Part shown: positions 11,125-19,667 of the stretch, one piece after another
Numbering within the stretch: the stretch's first letter is position 1
How the letters are laid out: every line of letters begins with the position of its first letter
Origin: Actinoplanes oblitus
GTDB taxonomy: Bacteria; Actinomycetota; Actinomycetes; Mycobacteriales; Micromonosporaceae
Direction of reading: 5' to 3'
Assembly: GCF_030252345.1 (NCBI RefSeq)
Contig: NZ_CP126980.1
Location: 2,867,501 to 2,931,500, forward strand
DNA length: 64,000 bases
Notes under the pieces: generated by a model
Told to the model about the DNA's origin: nothing
What the model saw: the letters and a program-made list of their open reading frames with translations, nothing else
Database searches by the model: none
Program-made: the position numbers and the translations under genes

Positions 11125-12201
11125 ATGCGCATTGTCCGAATCATCGCGGCGATAGCACTGACCGCGGCGGCGGGCGTCCTGGCGATGCCCGGTGCCGCCC
11201 AGGCGCACGGAGCGATCCAGGTACCGGGCAGCCGGACGTGGTTCTGCTACCAGGACGGCCGCAACCCGACGACCGGCGCGATCGAGCCGAAGAACGCGGC
11301 CTGCGCCGCGGCGGTCGCCCAGAGCGGCGTCACGTCGCTGTACAACTGGTTCGCCGTGCTCCGCTCGGACGGGGCCGGGCGGGTGTCCGGGTTCATCCCG
11401 GACGGCCAGCTGTGCAGCGGCGGGACCGGCGGTCCGTACAACTTCACCGGGTTCAACCTGGCCCGGACCGACTGGCCGACCACCCACCTGACGGCCGGCG
11501 CCACCATGGAGTTCCGGTACAACGACTGGGCCAAGCACCCCGGCACCTTCTCGCTGTACATCACCAAGGACGGTTACGACCCGACCAAGCCGCTCGCCTG
11601 GGGCGACCTCGAGCCGACGCCGTTCGACCAGGTGACCAACCCGCCCGCGAACGGCGGGCCGGGCACCGACGACGGGCACTACTACTGGACCGGGAAGCTG
11701 CCGTCGAACAAGACCGGCAAGCACCTGATCTACTCGGTCTGGTCCCGCTCGGACAGCACGGAGACCTTCTACGGCTGCTCCGACGTGGTGTTCGACGGCG
11801 GCCACGGTGAGGTGACCGGGATCGGCACCACGCCGTCCAGCCCGTCGCCGTCCAGCCCGGCACCGCCCAGCCCGTCACCGTCCGGCTCGACGCCCGGCGG
11901 CACCGGCTGCACCGCCATGTACAACGTCGTCTCCTCGTGGAGCGGCGGGTTCCAGGGCCAGGTGATGGTGCACGCCGGCACCACCGCCGTCAACGGCTGG
12001 CACGTCAACTGGACCTGGCCGGGCAGCCAGACGCTGGCCTCGGTGTGGAGTGGCAAGGCCACCGCGAGCGGCTCACTGGTCTCGGTGAGCAACGAGACCT
12101 GGAACGGGACGGTCGCCGCCGGCGACTACACCACATTCGGGTTCCTCGGCTCCGGCACGGCGCCCGCCACCCTGCAGAATCTGTCCTGCTCGACCGGGTG
12201 A
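11125..12201 (+). CDS. Secreted AA10 lytic polysaccharide monooxygenase with CBM2
   Basis: This copper enzyme oxidatively cuts crystalline cellulose and so assists GH48. The signal peptide ends with AQA, so mature residue 1 is His28, the first half of the copper histidine brace. The second brace histidine is His138 (WAKHPG) and a probable axial aromatic is Phe215. The AA10 domain spans about 28-225. A Pro/Ser linker and a CBM2 (about 260-358) follow. It starts four bases after the GH48 stop. The order xyloglucanase, cellobiohydrolase, LPMO under one CebR box makes a compact cellulose-degrading operon. Confidence 0.94.
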   Translation: MRIVRIIAAIALTAAAGVLAMPGAAQAHGAIQVPGSRTWFCYQDGRNPTTGAIEPKNAACAAAVAQSGVTSLYNWFAVLRSDGAGRVSGFIPDGQLCSGGTGGPYNFTGFNLARTDWPTTHLTAGATMEFRYNDWAKHPGTFSLYITKDGYDPTKPLAWGDLEPTPFDQVTNPPANGGPGTDDGHYYWTGKLPSNKTGKHLIYSVWSRSDSTETFYGCSDVVFDGGHGEVTGIGTTPSSPSPSSPAPPSPSPSGSTPGGTGCTAMYNVVSSWSGGFQGQVMVHAGTTAVNGWHVNWTWPGSQTLASVWSGKATASGSLVSVSNETWNGTVAAGDYTTFGFLGSGTAPATLQNLSCSTG

Positions 12202-12207
12202 TCCCGG

Positions 12208-12242
12208 GATCCGGGGGGTGACTTCGCGTCACCTCCCGGATC
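12208..12242 (+). terminator. Terminator of the cellulase operon
   Basis: A 15-bp stem (12208-12222 with 12228-12242, one G-U pair, five-base loop) begins seven bases past the LPMO stop. It lacks a T-tract but is very stable, as is common in actinomycetes. Confidence 0.65.
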
Positions 12243-12260
12243 ACATTCGCGGCGGCCGAC

Positions 12261-13610
12261 TTGACGGGACTTGACCCCGTTTCCTACGTTGCGGCTATCT
12301 CACGAAAATCTTTTCCCCCCGGCCTGGGGCGCGCCACCACCCGGCGCGCCCTGCTCTTCGGCAGTGCCGCGGCGGCCGCGCTGGCGGCCACCCCGGGCAT
12401 CGCCGGTCCGCTCGTCCCGGCCCGCGCCAAGCCGCGCTGGACCGGCGCCTGGACCACCGCGAACACGGCGACCCCGGCCGGCGAGCCGGTGCTGCCGGCC
12501 GGCCGGACGGTCCGTCAGGTCGTGCACCTGAGCCTCGGCGGCGTCCAGCCCCGGCTCACCCTGACCAACGAGTTCGGCCCCACCCCGGTACGCCTCGGCG
12601 AAGTGGCGATCGGGGTACGCGCCGGCGGCCCGGACAGCACCGCGATGCGTCCGGCCACCATCCGCCGGGTCACCTTCGGCGGCCGCGCCGACGCCCTGCT
12701 CCCGGCCGGCGGCACCCTGCTCAGCGACCCGGTCCCGGACCTGCCCCTGCCGCCCGGCACCGACCTGGTGATCGCCTACTACCTGCCCGACCCGACCCGG
12801 ATCGGCACCGTCGGCACCCACGCCTACCAGCTCAACCGGATCGTGCCGGGCAACACCGCTGCCGCCCCCGACCCGGCCGGCGGCGTGGCCGGCACGCGTT
12901 ACCTGCTGCTCGGCGGGGTCAGCGTGCGCACCACCGGGCACAGCGCCGCGGTCGTCGCGTTCGGCGACTCGATCACCTGCGGCGCGAGCACCACGCTCGG
13001 CGCGAACCATCGCTGGCCGGACCGGCTGGCCGACCGGATCCGCGCCGCCGGGCTGCCGCTCGGCGTACTGAACACCGGCATCAACGGTAACCGGCTGGTG
13101 GCCGGCCCGGACCTGCCGGCCCCGGCCGGCGCCGGCGGATCCGGCGGATCCGCGCCGACCGCCGTGGTCGACAACGTCAGCATCGGCCCGGCCGGGCTGC
13201 GCCGCCTCGACCGGGACGCGCTGGAGCAGCCGGGCGCCCGCTATCTGATCACCCTGATCGGGATCAACGACATCCGGCACGGCACCGCCGCGCCGCCGCT
13301 GATCGCCGGGCACCGCGAGCTGATCGCCAGGGCCCGGCGGGCCGGGTTCACCGTGCTCGGCGGCACCCTGCTGCCGATGGGCGGCAGTGGCCGCGACGCT
13401 CCGGCGTACCGGCTCGCCCGCGGCGCGCTCAACGAGTGGATCCGCGGCAGCGGTGAGTACGACGCGGTGATCGACTTCGATGCCGCGATCCGGGACGGCG
13501 CGCACCCGGAGCGGATGTGGCCCGGCTACGACAGCGGCGACCACCTGCACCCCAACGACGCCGGCATGCTGGCCCTGGCCTCCGCCGTCCCGCTCGCGCT
13601 GCTGCGCTGA
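12261..13610 (+). CDS. Secreted SGNH/GDSL-family hydrolase
   Basis: This esterase/lipase-like enzyme of 449 residues from the TTG at 12261 has a Tat-like export signal (RATTRRALLFGS, then an alanine-rich hydrophobic run). The four family blocks are visible: nucleophile Ser in AFGDSITCG, the Gly of block II in NTGINGNRL, the GIND of block III, and the Asp/His pair in DHLHPNDAG. The start is uncertain. No Shine-Dalgarno is seen, and TTGACG(12261)-N18-TACGTT(12285) could itself be the promoter. That would require a downstream, perhaps leaderless, start. The substrate is unknown; the position next to cellulases suggests a polysaccharide ester, which is inference. Confidence 0.85.
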   Translation: MTGLDPVSYVAAISRKSFPPGLGRATTRRALLFGSAAAAALAATPGIAGPLVPARAKPRWTGAWTTANTATPAGEPVLPAGRTVRQVVHLSLGGVQPRLTLTNEFGPTPVRLGEVAIGVRAGGPDSTAMRPATIRRVTFGGRADALLPAGGTLLSDPVPDLPLPPGTDLVIAYYLPDPTRIGTVGTHAYQLNRIVPGNTAAAPDPAGGVAGTRYLLLGGVSVRTTGHSAAVVAFGDSITCGASTTLGANHRWPDRLADRIRAAGLPLGVLNTGINGNRLVAGPDLPAPAGAGGSGGSAPTAVVDNVSIGPAGLRRLDRDALEQPGARYLITLIGINDIRHGTAAPPLIAGHRELIARARRAGFTVLGGTLLPMGGSGRDAPAYRLARGALNEWIRGSGEYDAVIDFDAAIRDGAHPERMWPGYDSGDHLHPNDAGMLALASAVPLALLR

Positions 13611-13758
13611 GGCACGCCGCCGCCGGACCGCACCCGCTCGGGCGCCCACGGCCCCCCGTGGCCCGTGGACGCCGCGACATCCTGCCCAAGATCGTTTGCA
13701 AAACCATTGCACCTGAGGAATCGTGTGCCGCGACGGCGAGGACTCTTTGCGGGGGAAC

Positions 13759-15510
13759 ATGCGGTGGCGGCTCCTGGGCCCGGTACGCCTGATCGGCGAC
13801 GACGGCTCCGAGATCGACCCGGGCACCGGCAAGCAGCTCTGCCTCCTCGCCGCGCTGCTGATCACCCCCGGCCAGGTGGTGCCGGCCGGCGTCCTGGTCG
13901 ACCGGCTCTGGGGTGACACCCCGCCGCGCTCCGGGACGCCGCTCGCGCCGTACGCCACCCGCCTGCGCCGCGTCCTCGACCCGCTGCTCGGCCCGGACAC
14001 GCTGCGCTGGACCACCGGCGGCTACCTGCTCGACGTGCCGCCCGAGCAGGTCGACCTCTACCGGGCCCGGGTCCTGATCCACCACGCCCGGTCGGCCGCC
14101 GAGACCGGCGACCACCAGCGCGCCGGCGACCTGCTGCTGACCGCCCTGGACGGCTGGGAGCCGATCACCCTGGCCGGCGTGCCCGGCGCCTGGGCCGACC
14201 GGGTCCGGATCGGCCTGGCCCGGGAGTTCCTGGACGCGCTCGCCCAGCTCGGCCGGGCCGGGTTGGCTGTCGGCCGGGCCGACGAGGTGGCCGAGCGGCT
14301 CGCCCCGTTCGCCGCCGAGCACCCGACCGAGGAGGGCCTGGTCGCGGTGCTGATGGCCGCGCTGGCCGAGGCGGGCCGGCCGGCGCAGGCGCTGGAGGCG
14401 TTCGCCCGCACCCGGGACGCCGTCGCCGACCAGCTCGGCGCCGCACCCGGCCCGGAGCTGACCGAGCTGCACACCCGCATCCTGCGCGCCCCGGCCACCC
14501 GCACCGTGACCCCGGCCCAGCTGCCCGCCCCGGCGCCCGGATTCACCGGCCGCACCGCCGAGCTGGACCTGCTCGACCAGCGGCCGCGGCTCACCGTGAT
14601 CACCGGACCGCCCGGCGTCGGCAAGTCCGCGCTGGCCGTCGGCTGGGGGCACCGGGCCCGCTTCCCGGACGGCCAGCTGTACCTGGACCTGCGTGGCTTC
14701 GACAGGTGCGCGACGGCGATGAGCACCGAGGAGGCGGCCGGCACCCTGATCGTCGCGCTCGACCCGGGATGCCCGGTCCCGGCCGGGCTGGACGCCCGTA
14801 CCGGGCTGCTGCGCAGCCTGCTGGCCGGCCGCCGGGTGCTGCTGCTGCTTGACAACGCCCGGGACGCCATGCACGTCCGGCCGCTGCTGCCCGGCGCGGC
14901 CGGCCCCACCGTCGTGGTGACCAGCCGGGACCGGCTCACCGGGCTGATCGCCTCGCACGGCGCCACCCCGATCACGCTGGACGCCCTCGACGAGCGGCAC
15001 GCCCGGCAGCTGCTCGCGAACCGGCTCGGCAGCCGCCTCGCGGCCGAACCGGCGGCCGGGGCGGCGCTCGCCGCGGCGACCGCCGGGCTGCCGCTGGCGC
15101 TGGTCACGGTGGCCGCCCGGGCGGCGCTGCGCCCCGGGCAGCCGCTCGCCGAGCTGGCCGCCGAACTGGCCGCGTCCCGCCTGGACGGGATGCGCAGCAC
15201 CGACGCGGCCACCGACCCGCGGACCGTGTTCTCCTGGTCCTACCGGTCGCTGAGTTCCGGCGCGGCCCGGCTGTTCCGGCTGATCGGCGCGGTCACCGAG
15301 CCGGACCTGGACCTGGCCGCCGCCACCGCGCTGGCCGGCGAGGACGTCACCGCCGAACTGGCCGAGCTGGTCGCGGCCAGCCTGCTCACCGAGCACCGGA
15401 CCGGCCGCTGGATGATGCACGAGCTGCTCCGCGCCTATGCGGAGAGCCTGCTCAGCCCGGCCGAACGCGAGCCCGCGCTGAGCCGCCTGGCGGTGCCGGA
15501 AGAAGGCTAG
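13759..15510 (+). CDS. AfsR/SARP-family transcriptional regulator with NB-ARC ATPase
   Basis: The 583-residue protein has an N-terminal OmpR-like winged helix (about 1-90) and a bacterial transcriptional activation domain (about 95-235). An NB-ARC-type ATPase follows, with P-loop GPPGVGKS and a DNAR-containing Walker B region, then a winged-helix tail. It lacks the long TPR region of AfsR. I chose ATG at 13759, preceded by GGGGG, over an in-frame GTG 36 bases earlier. Proteins of this family activate antibiotic or secondary-metabolism genes. No obvious target cluster adjoins it. Its last codon overlaps the convergent gene by four bases. Confidence 0.88.
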   Translation: MRWRLLGPVRLIGDDGSEIDPGTGKQLCLLAALLITPGQVVPAGVLVDRLWGDTPPRSGTPLAPYATRLRRVLDPLLGPDTLRWTTGGYLLDVPPEQVDLYRARVLIHHARSAAETGDHQRAGDLLLTALDGWEPITLAGVPGAWADRVRIGLAREFLDALAQLGRAGLAVGRADEVAERLAPFAAEHPTEEGLVAVLMAALAEAGRPAQALEAFARTRDAVADQLGAAPGPELTELHTRILRAPATRTVTPAQLPAPAPGFTGRTAELDLLDQRPRLTVITGPPGVGKSALAVGWGHRARFPDGQLYLDLRGFDRCATAMSTEEAAGTLIVALDPGCPVPAGLDARTGLLRSLLAGRRVLLLLDNARDAMHVRPLLPGAAGPTVVVTSRDRLTGLIASHGATPITLDALDERHARQLLANRLGSRLAAEPAAGAALAAATAGLPLALVTVAARAALRPGQPLAELAAELAASRLDGMRSTDAATDPRTVFSWSYRSLSSGAARLFRLIGAVTEPDLDLAAATALAGEDVTAELAELVAASLLTEHRTGRWMMHELLRAYAESLLSPAEREPALSRLAVPEEG

Positions 15511-16130
15511 GCGCTGAATCGGTCCGGATCGCCGGCGCCCACCCGGAGGACCTCGGGCGAGCCCTCGGACAGGTCGATCACCGTGGTCGGCTCGGTGCCG
15601 CACTCGCCGGAGTCCACCACCGCGTCCACCGCGTGGTCCAGGGCTTCCTTGATCTCCCAGCCCTGGGTCATCGGCTCCGGCTCGCCGGGCAGCAGCAGCG
15701 TGCTGGAGACCAGCGGCTCACCCAGCTCGGCGAGGATCGCCTGGGCGGTGGTGTGTGCGGTGATCCGTACCCCGACAGTCTTCTTCTTGGGGTGCAGCAG
15801 CCGGCGTGGCACCTCCTTGGTGGCCGGCAGGATGAACGTGTACGGCCCCGGCGTGCTCGCCTTCACCGCCCGGAACAGCGCGTTGTTGATCTGCACGAAC
15901 TGCCCGAGCTGCGCGAAGTCGTGACACATCAGCGTGAAGTGGTGCCTGTCGTCAAGGTGCCGGATCGCCCGGATCCGGTCGAGACCGTCCTTGTTCCCCA
16001 TCCGGCAGCCGAGCGCGAAGCACGAGTCCGTCGGATAGGCGATCAGTCCGTCCTCCCGGATCAGCCCCACGATCTGCTGGATGCTGCGCGGTTGCGGATT
16101 GTCCGGGTGCACGTCGAAGTATTTCGCCAC
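15507..16130 (-). CDS. Sua5/YciO/YrdC-family protein (threonylcarbamoyl-AMP synthase-like)
   Basis: The 207-residue protein has the YrdC fold, with the nucleotide-binding segment AYPTDSCFALGCRMG near residue 32. The segment SSTLLLPGEPEP resembles YciO more than TsaC proper. TsaC/Sua5 enzymes make threonylcarbamoyl-AMP for tRNA t6A; YciO members are weaker or of unclear role. GTG at 16130 is the likely start, with only a weak Shine-Dalgarno. Its TAG shares the palindromic CTAG with the stop of the converging SARP gene. Confidence 0.85.
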   Translation of the reverse strand: MAKYFDVHPDNPQPRSIQQIVGLIREDGLIAYPTDSCFALGCRMGNKDGLDRIRAIRHLDDRHHFTLMCHDFAQLGQFVQINNALFRAVKASTPGPYTFILPATKEVPRRLLHPKKKTVGVRITAHTTAQAILAELGEPLVSSTLLLPGEPEPMTQGWEIKEALDHAVDAVVDSGECGTEPTTVIDLSEGSPEVLRVGAGDPDRFSA

Positions 16131-16175
16131 TCGTCGCAGCTTATGCCCCTTCCCCCGGGCCGTAGGGTCAGGGTC

Positions 16176-16625
16176 ATGGAGATCGCTCGCCGCCCCGCCG
16201 TGCGCATCGTCTGTTTCGACGCGGACGGCCGCGTCCTACTGCTGAACTGGCAGGATCCGATCGACGGGCACCGCCTCTGGGAACCGCCGGGCGGTGGCAT
16301 CGACCCGGGGGAGACGCCGTTGCAGGCCGCCCGGCGCGAACTCACCGAGGAGACCGGCCTCGACCCGGACGCGATCGACCCGGCGTTCGTCGTGGTGGAG
16401 CGGGAGTGCGTGTGGAAGGGGCGCCGGATGGTCGGCCCCGAGCAGTTCTTCACCGCCCGGTACGCCACCGCCGAGCCGGTGATCGGGCAGGACGGCCTGC
16501 TCCCCTACGAGCGGGAGGAACTGCTCGGCCACGCCTGGATCCACCCGGACGACTTCGCCGGCCTGCCGGATGTCCTGGAGCCCCCGTCGTTGCCCGAGCT
16601 CTGCCGAGCTCTGGCCGCCAGCTGA
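16176..16625 (+). CDS. Nudix hydrolase
   Basis: This 149-residue protein has a complete Nudix box, G-x5-E-x7-REL-x-EE-x-GL, at about residues 39-61. That box coordinates magnesium for hydrolysis of nucleoside diphosphates linked to a variable moiety. The substrate cannot be told from sequence. It is divergent from the Sua5-like gene across only 45 bp, so promoters must overlap. Low-complexity repeats begin about 50 bp downstream of its stop. Confidence 0.88.
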   Translation: MEIARRPAVRIVCFDADGRVLLLNWQDPIDGHRLWEPPGGGIDPGETPLQAARRELTEETGLDPDAIDPAFVVVERECVWKGRRMVGPEQFFTARYATAEPVIGQDGLLPYEREELLGHAWIHPDDFAGLPDVLEPPSLPELCRALAAS

Positions 16626-16672
16626 CCGCCCCACAATCTCCCCATTTCCGGTACGCCCACGGCCCCGTCCCA

Positions 16673-17085
16673 GCTGTTCGTGGCGGTGGTCTCCAGCGTG
16701 TTGAGACCACCGTGAGTACCAGCCGCGCGCGTGCGGGCCGGGGCTGGTCGTGGCGGTGGTCTCCGGCGTGTTGAGGCCACCGTGGGTGCCAGCCGCAGGC
16801 GTGCGGGCCGGGGCTGGTCGTGGTGGTGGTGTCCGGGGTGTTGAGGCCACCGTGGGTGCCAGCCGCAGGCGTGCGGGCCGGGGCTGGTCGTGGTGGTGGT
16901 GTCCGGGGTGTTGAGGCCACCGTGGGTGCCAGCCGCAGGCGTGCGGGCCGGGGCTGGTCGTGGTGGTGGTGTCCGGGGTGTTGAGGCCACCGTGGGTGCC
17001 AGCCGCAGGCGTGCGGGCGGCGGCTGGTCGTGGTGGTGGTGTCCGGGGTGTTGAGGCCACCATGAGTGCCAGCCGAGTTGTGCCG
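16673..17085. repeat. Tandem array of a 70-bp repeat, about six copies
   Basis: The landmark TTGAGGCCAC recurs at 16771, 16841, 16911, 16981 and 17051, and as TTGAGACCAC at 16701, exactly 70 bp apart. The central copies are nearly identical; the first and last diverge. Each unit contains GGCTGG...CCAGCC enclosing GGTGG...CCACC (for example 16812-16864), so it can fold into a nested hairpin. The array fills most of the 565-bp gap between the Nudix and dehydrogenase genes. A TTTCCGGTACGCC-like motif flanks it in opposite orientations at 16644 and 17133. The period is not a multiple of three, so I do not treat it as coding. Confidence 0.9.
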
Positions 17086-17190
17086 GGGCGTGACTCGACC
17101 AGGTGGGGCGGTGCACGGCGAGCGTGCTGACCGGCGTACCGAAAACTGGTCTGACGCCGCGGCAGACGCCTGGTTGTCATCGGACACGGG

Positions 17191-18069
17191 TCAGCCGCAG
17201 CGTGACTCCAGCGCGTGGATCACCGCGGCCATGTCCTGGGCGGCGTGCCCGGCGGACGCGGTCTCCGCGAAAAGCTCCAGGCAGGTGTCGAGCAGCGGGG
17301 ACGGGATGCCTGCGGTCTCGGCGGCCTCGACGATCAGGTGGTTGTTGTAGAGCACGTCGCGGATCGAGGCCTGCACCGAGAAGTCCCGGTCGAGCAGCTT
17401 GCGGGCCTTGATCCGGGAGACCGGGCTGGCCATCGGCCCGGCGTCCAGCGCGGCCAGCAGGGTGGCCTGGTCCAGGTGATGGCGGGCGGCGAAGTGGAAC
17501 GACTCGGCCAGCCCGGTCACCATGCTGATCAGGAACGTGTTGACGGCCAGCTTCATCAGCAGCCCGTTGGGCACCGGACCGCACCTGACGGTCTCCCGGC
17601 ACATCGGGGCCAGCAGCGGCGCGATCCGATCCAGATCCTGATCGGTTCCGGCCAGCATGGCCACCAACTGGGCCTGCTCGGCGGGCACCCGGGATCCGGA
17701 GACCGGCGCCTCGACATAGCTGCCCCCGGCATCCCGGACCTGCTCGTCCAGCCCGCGCGACCAGACCGGCGAGGTGGTGCCCATGTGCACCAGCGTCCGC
17801 CCGGCGACGAGCCGTTCGAAGCCGGGCCCGTCGCGGTCCAGCACCAGGTCGGCCACCCGGTCGTCGGCCAGCATCATCAGCACCACGTCGCAGCGGGCGA
17901 ACACCCCGGCCGCGTCGGCGGCGACCTCCGCCCCGGCCTCCCGCAGCGTCTCGGCGGCGGCCGCGGAACGGTTCCAGACCACCAGATCCGTCCCGGCCCG
18001 GGCCAGGTTGAGCGCCATCGGCCGGCCCATCACGCCCAGCCCGAGAAATCCCACGGTCACCCAGCTCAC
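17191..18069 (-). CDS. NAD(P)-dependent beta-hydroxyacid dehydrogenase (3-hydroxyisobutyrate dehydrogenase-like)
   Basis: The 292-residue protein opens with the dinucleotide-binding motif [10 protein letters not shown]. It has the family substrate-binding stretch [13 protein letters not shown] and the expected catalytic lysine in [10 protein letters not shown]. Relatives oxidise 3-hydroxyisobutyrate or tartronate semialdehyde, or reduce imines; the exact substrate cannot be assigned. The start is GTG at 18069, with another GTG nine bases inside. It stands alone between the 70-bp array and a GH13 gene. Confidence 0.87.
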   Translation of the reverse strand: MSWVTVGFLGLGVMGRPMALNLARAGTDLVVWNRSAAAAETLREAGAEVAADAAGVFARCDVVLMMLADDRVADLVLDRDGPGFERLVAGRTLVHMGTTSPVWSRGLDEQVRDAGGSYVEAPVSGSRVPAEQAQLVAMLAGTDQDLDRIAPLLAPMCRETVRCGPVPNGLLMKLAVNTFLISMVTGLAESFHFAARHHLDQATLLAALDAGPMASPVSRIKARKLLDRDFSVQASIRDVLYNNHLIVEAAETAGIPSPLLDTCLELFAETASAGHAAQDMAAVIHALESRCG

Positions 18070-18147
18070 GCTAGACGTCGCCGGGAGCGCGCGAGAGGTC
18101 CAATCGGGGAAGCGTGGCAGCGGATCGCCAGGCTCGGTGCCCGGCGG

Positions 18148-19602
18148 CTACGGCTCGGACCGCAGCCAGGCCGCCGCGTCGGCGGGGAGCCGGCCGTCGC
18201 CGGTCAACGGGTCGCTGGCCAGCAGCAGTTCGCCGGGCGGCAGCGGGACCGGCCCGCTGCCCATCGCCACCACGAGGGTGAGAAGCGGGCCGCGGACGAC
18301 CAGCCGGGCGTCCCGGCCGATCGACCAGTCGACCTGGTCGTCGCCGGTGACCAGCCGGCGACGCAGCTCGATCGCGCGCCGGCAGAGGGGGAGCGAGGGC
18401 GACCGGAGATGACTCTCCCAGCCGGGCGGCACCGGCAACCAGGGTGGCGCGCCGCCCGGCGACGCGAAACCCGGGAGTGGCACCCGGCAGCCGTCACGGC
18501 ACATGCCGGAGCGCCGCCAGGCGGGGTCCTGCCGAGCCTCCGGGGGCACGTCCACCTGCGGCAACCCGTACTCCTGGCCCTGGTAGAGGTACGCCGCGCC
18601 GGGCAGCCCGAGGATCGTCAGCAGCGCCGCCCTGGCTCGCGCCGGGTTGCCGTACCGGGTGGGTGCCCGAACCACGTCGTGGTTCTCCACCACCCAGGTC
18701 ACCGGCCGGTGGCGCAGCTGCCGTTCCCCGGCCGCCCGCCAGGCCTCGGCGTCCCACGCGGCGGTCAGGAAGCCGAAGGCGAACGCCTGGTGGAGGCGAT
18801 CCGGGCCGACGTAGCGGGCGGCCCGCTCCGGTTCCAGGTTGACCTCGCCGATCAGTACCCGCGGTGGCCGGTAGTTGTCGGCGATCGCCCGCCAGCGCCG
18901 GTAGACGTCGATCACCTCGGGTTGGTCGCAGGCGAGCGGATTGCCGCGCAGCCGGCCCGGCTCCGGCGTGCTGCCGGGCGGCAGCGGCGGCAGCCCGGGC
19001 GCCTTGAACAGGCCGTGCGCGACGTCGACGCGCAGCCCGTCCACACCCCTGTCGAACCAGAACCGCAGCACCTCGTCGAAGTACGGCGCGGTGCGCGGCT
19101 CCCGCCAGTTCCAGTCCGGCTGCTCCGGCGCGTACAGGTGCAGGTAGTGGGCGCCGTCCGGGGTCCGGCTCCAGGCCGGACCGCCGAAGACGCTGGGCCA
19201 GTTGTTCGGCTCCGCGGCGAAGTGGAAGCGGGCGCGGGCCGACGGATCCCCGGCCAGCGCGGCCCGGAACACCGGGTGTTCGACGGAACAGTGATTCGGG
19301 ACGATGTCGATGAGCACCCGCAAGCCGAGCCGGTGCGCCTCGGACAGCATCGCGTCGAAGGCGGCGAGATCGCCGAAAAGCGGATCGACGCCGGTGTAGT
19401 CGCTGACGTCGTACCCGTGGTCGGCCTGCGGCGAGGGCTGGAACGGCGTCAGCCAGATCGCGTCGACGCCCAGTCCGGCGAGGCGGCCGAGACCGGCGGT
19501 CAGCCCGGGAAGATCGCCTACCCCGTCTCCGCTGGCGTCCGCGAACGAACGAGGATAGACCTGGTAGACGACCCCGTCCCGCCACCAGGATCGATCGGCC
19601 AT
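18148..19602 (-). CDS. GH13 alpha-glucosidase / oligo-1,6-glucosidase-like enzyme
   Basis: The 484-residue cytoplasmic alpha-amylase-family enzyme probably hydrolyses imported alpha-glucosides. The conserved GH13 regions are in order: DIVPNHC, the nucleophile Asp in GLRVDVAHG, the acid Glu in LIGEVNLE, and WVVENHD with the transition-state aspartate. The N-terminal WWRDGVVYQVYPRSF is typical of GH13 alpha-glucosidases. ATG at 19602 is chosen although no strong Shine-Dalgarno is visible; an in-frame GTG lies at 19650. It would pair functionally with the ABC importer at the window start, although it is 15 kb away. Confidence 0.9.
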   Translation of the reverse strand: MADRSWWRDGVVYQVYPRSFADASGDGVGDLPGLTAGLGRLAGLGVDAIWLTPFQPSPQADHGYDVSDYTGVDPLFGDLAAFDAMLSEAHRLGLRVLIDIVPNHCSVEHPVFRAALAGDPSARARFHFAAEPNNWPSVFGGPAWSRTPDGAHYLHLYAPEQPDWNWREPRTAPYFDEVLRFWFDRGVDGLRVDVAHGLFKAPGLPPLPPGSTPEPGRLRGNPLACDQPEVIDVYRRWRAIADNYRPPRVLIGEVNLEPERAARYVGPDRLHQAFAFGFLTAAWDAEAWRAAGERQLRHRPVTWVVENHDVVRAPTRYGNPARARAALLTILGLPGAAYLYQGQEYGLPQVDVPPEARQDPAWRRSGMCRDGCRVPLPGFASPGGAPPWLPVPPGWESHLRSPSLPLCRRAIELRRRLVTGDDQVDWSIGRDARLVVRGPLLTLVVAMGSGPVPLPPGELLLASDPLTGDGRLPADAAAWLRSEP

Positions 19603-19667
19603 CAACGGGGTAAGTGCCCGGTCTGGCGCTTGCCAATCCCGGCGGAGCACTGCGTGAGGAGCATGTT

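Noticed and set aside
16673..17085. CRISPR array
   Set aside because: Repeats are contiguous 70-bp units with no unique spacers, and there are no cas genes in the window.
16236..17187. Three overlapping minus-strand frames rich in His/Thr/Pro repeats
   Set aside because: They are the three readings of the 70-bp tandem repeat. Period 1 mod 3 keeps all frames open, and part overlaps the real Nudix gene.
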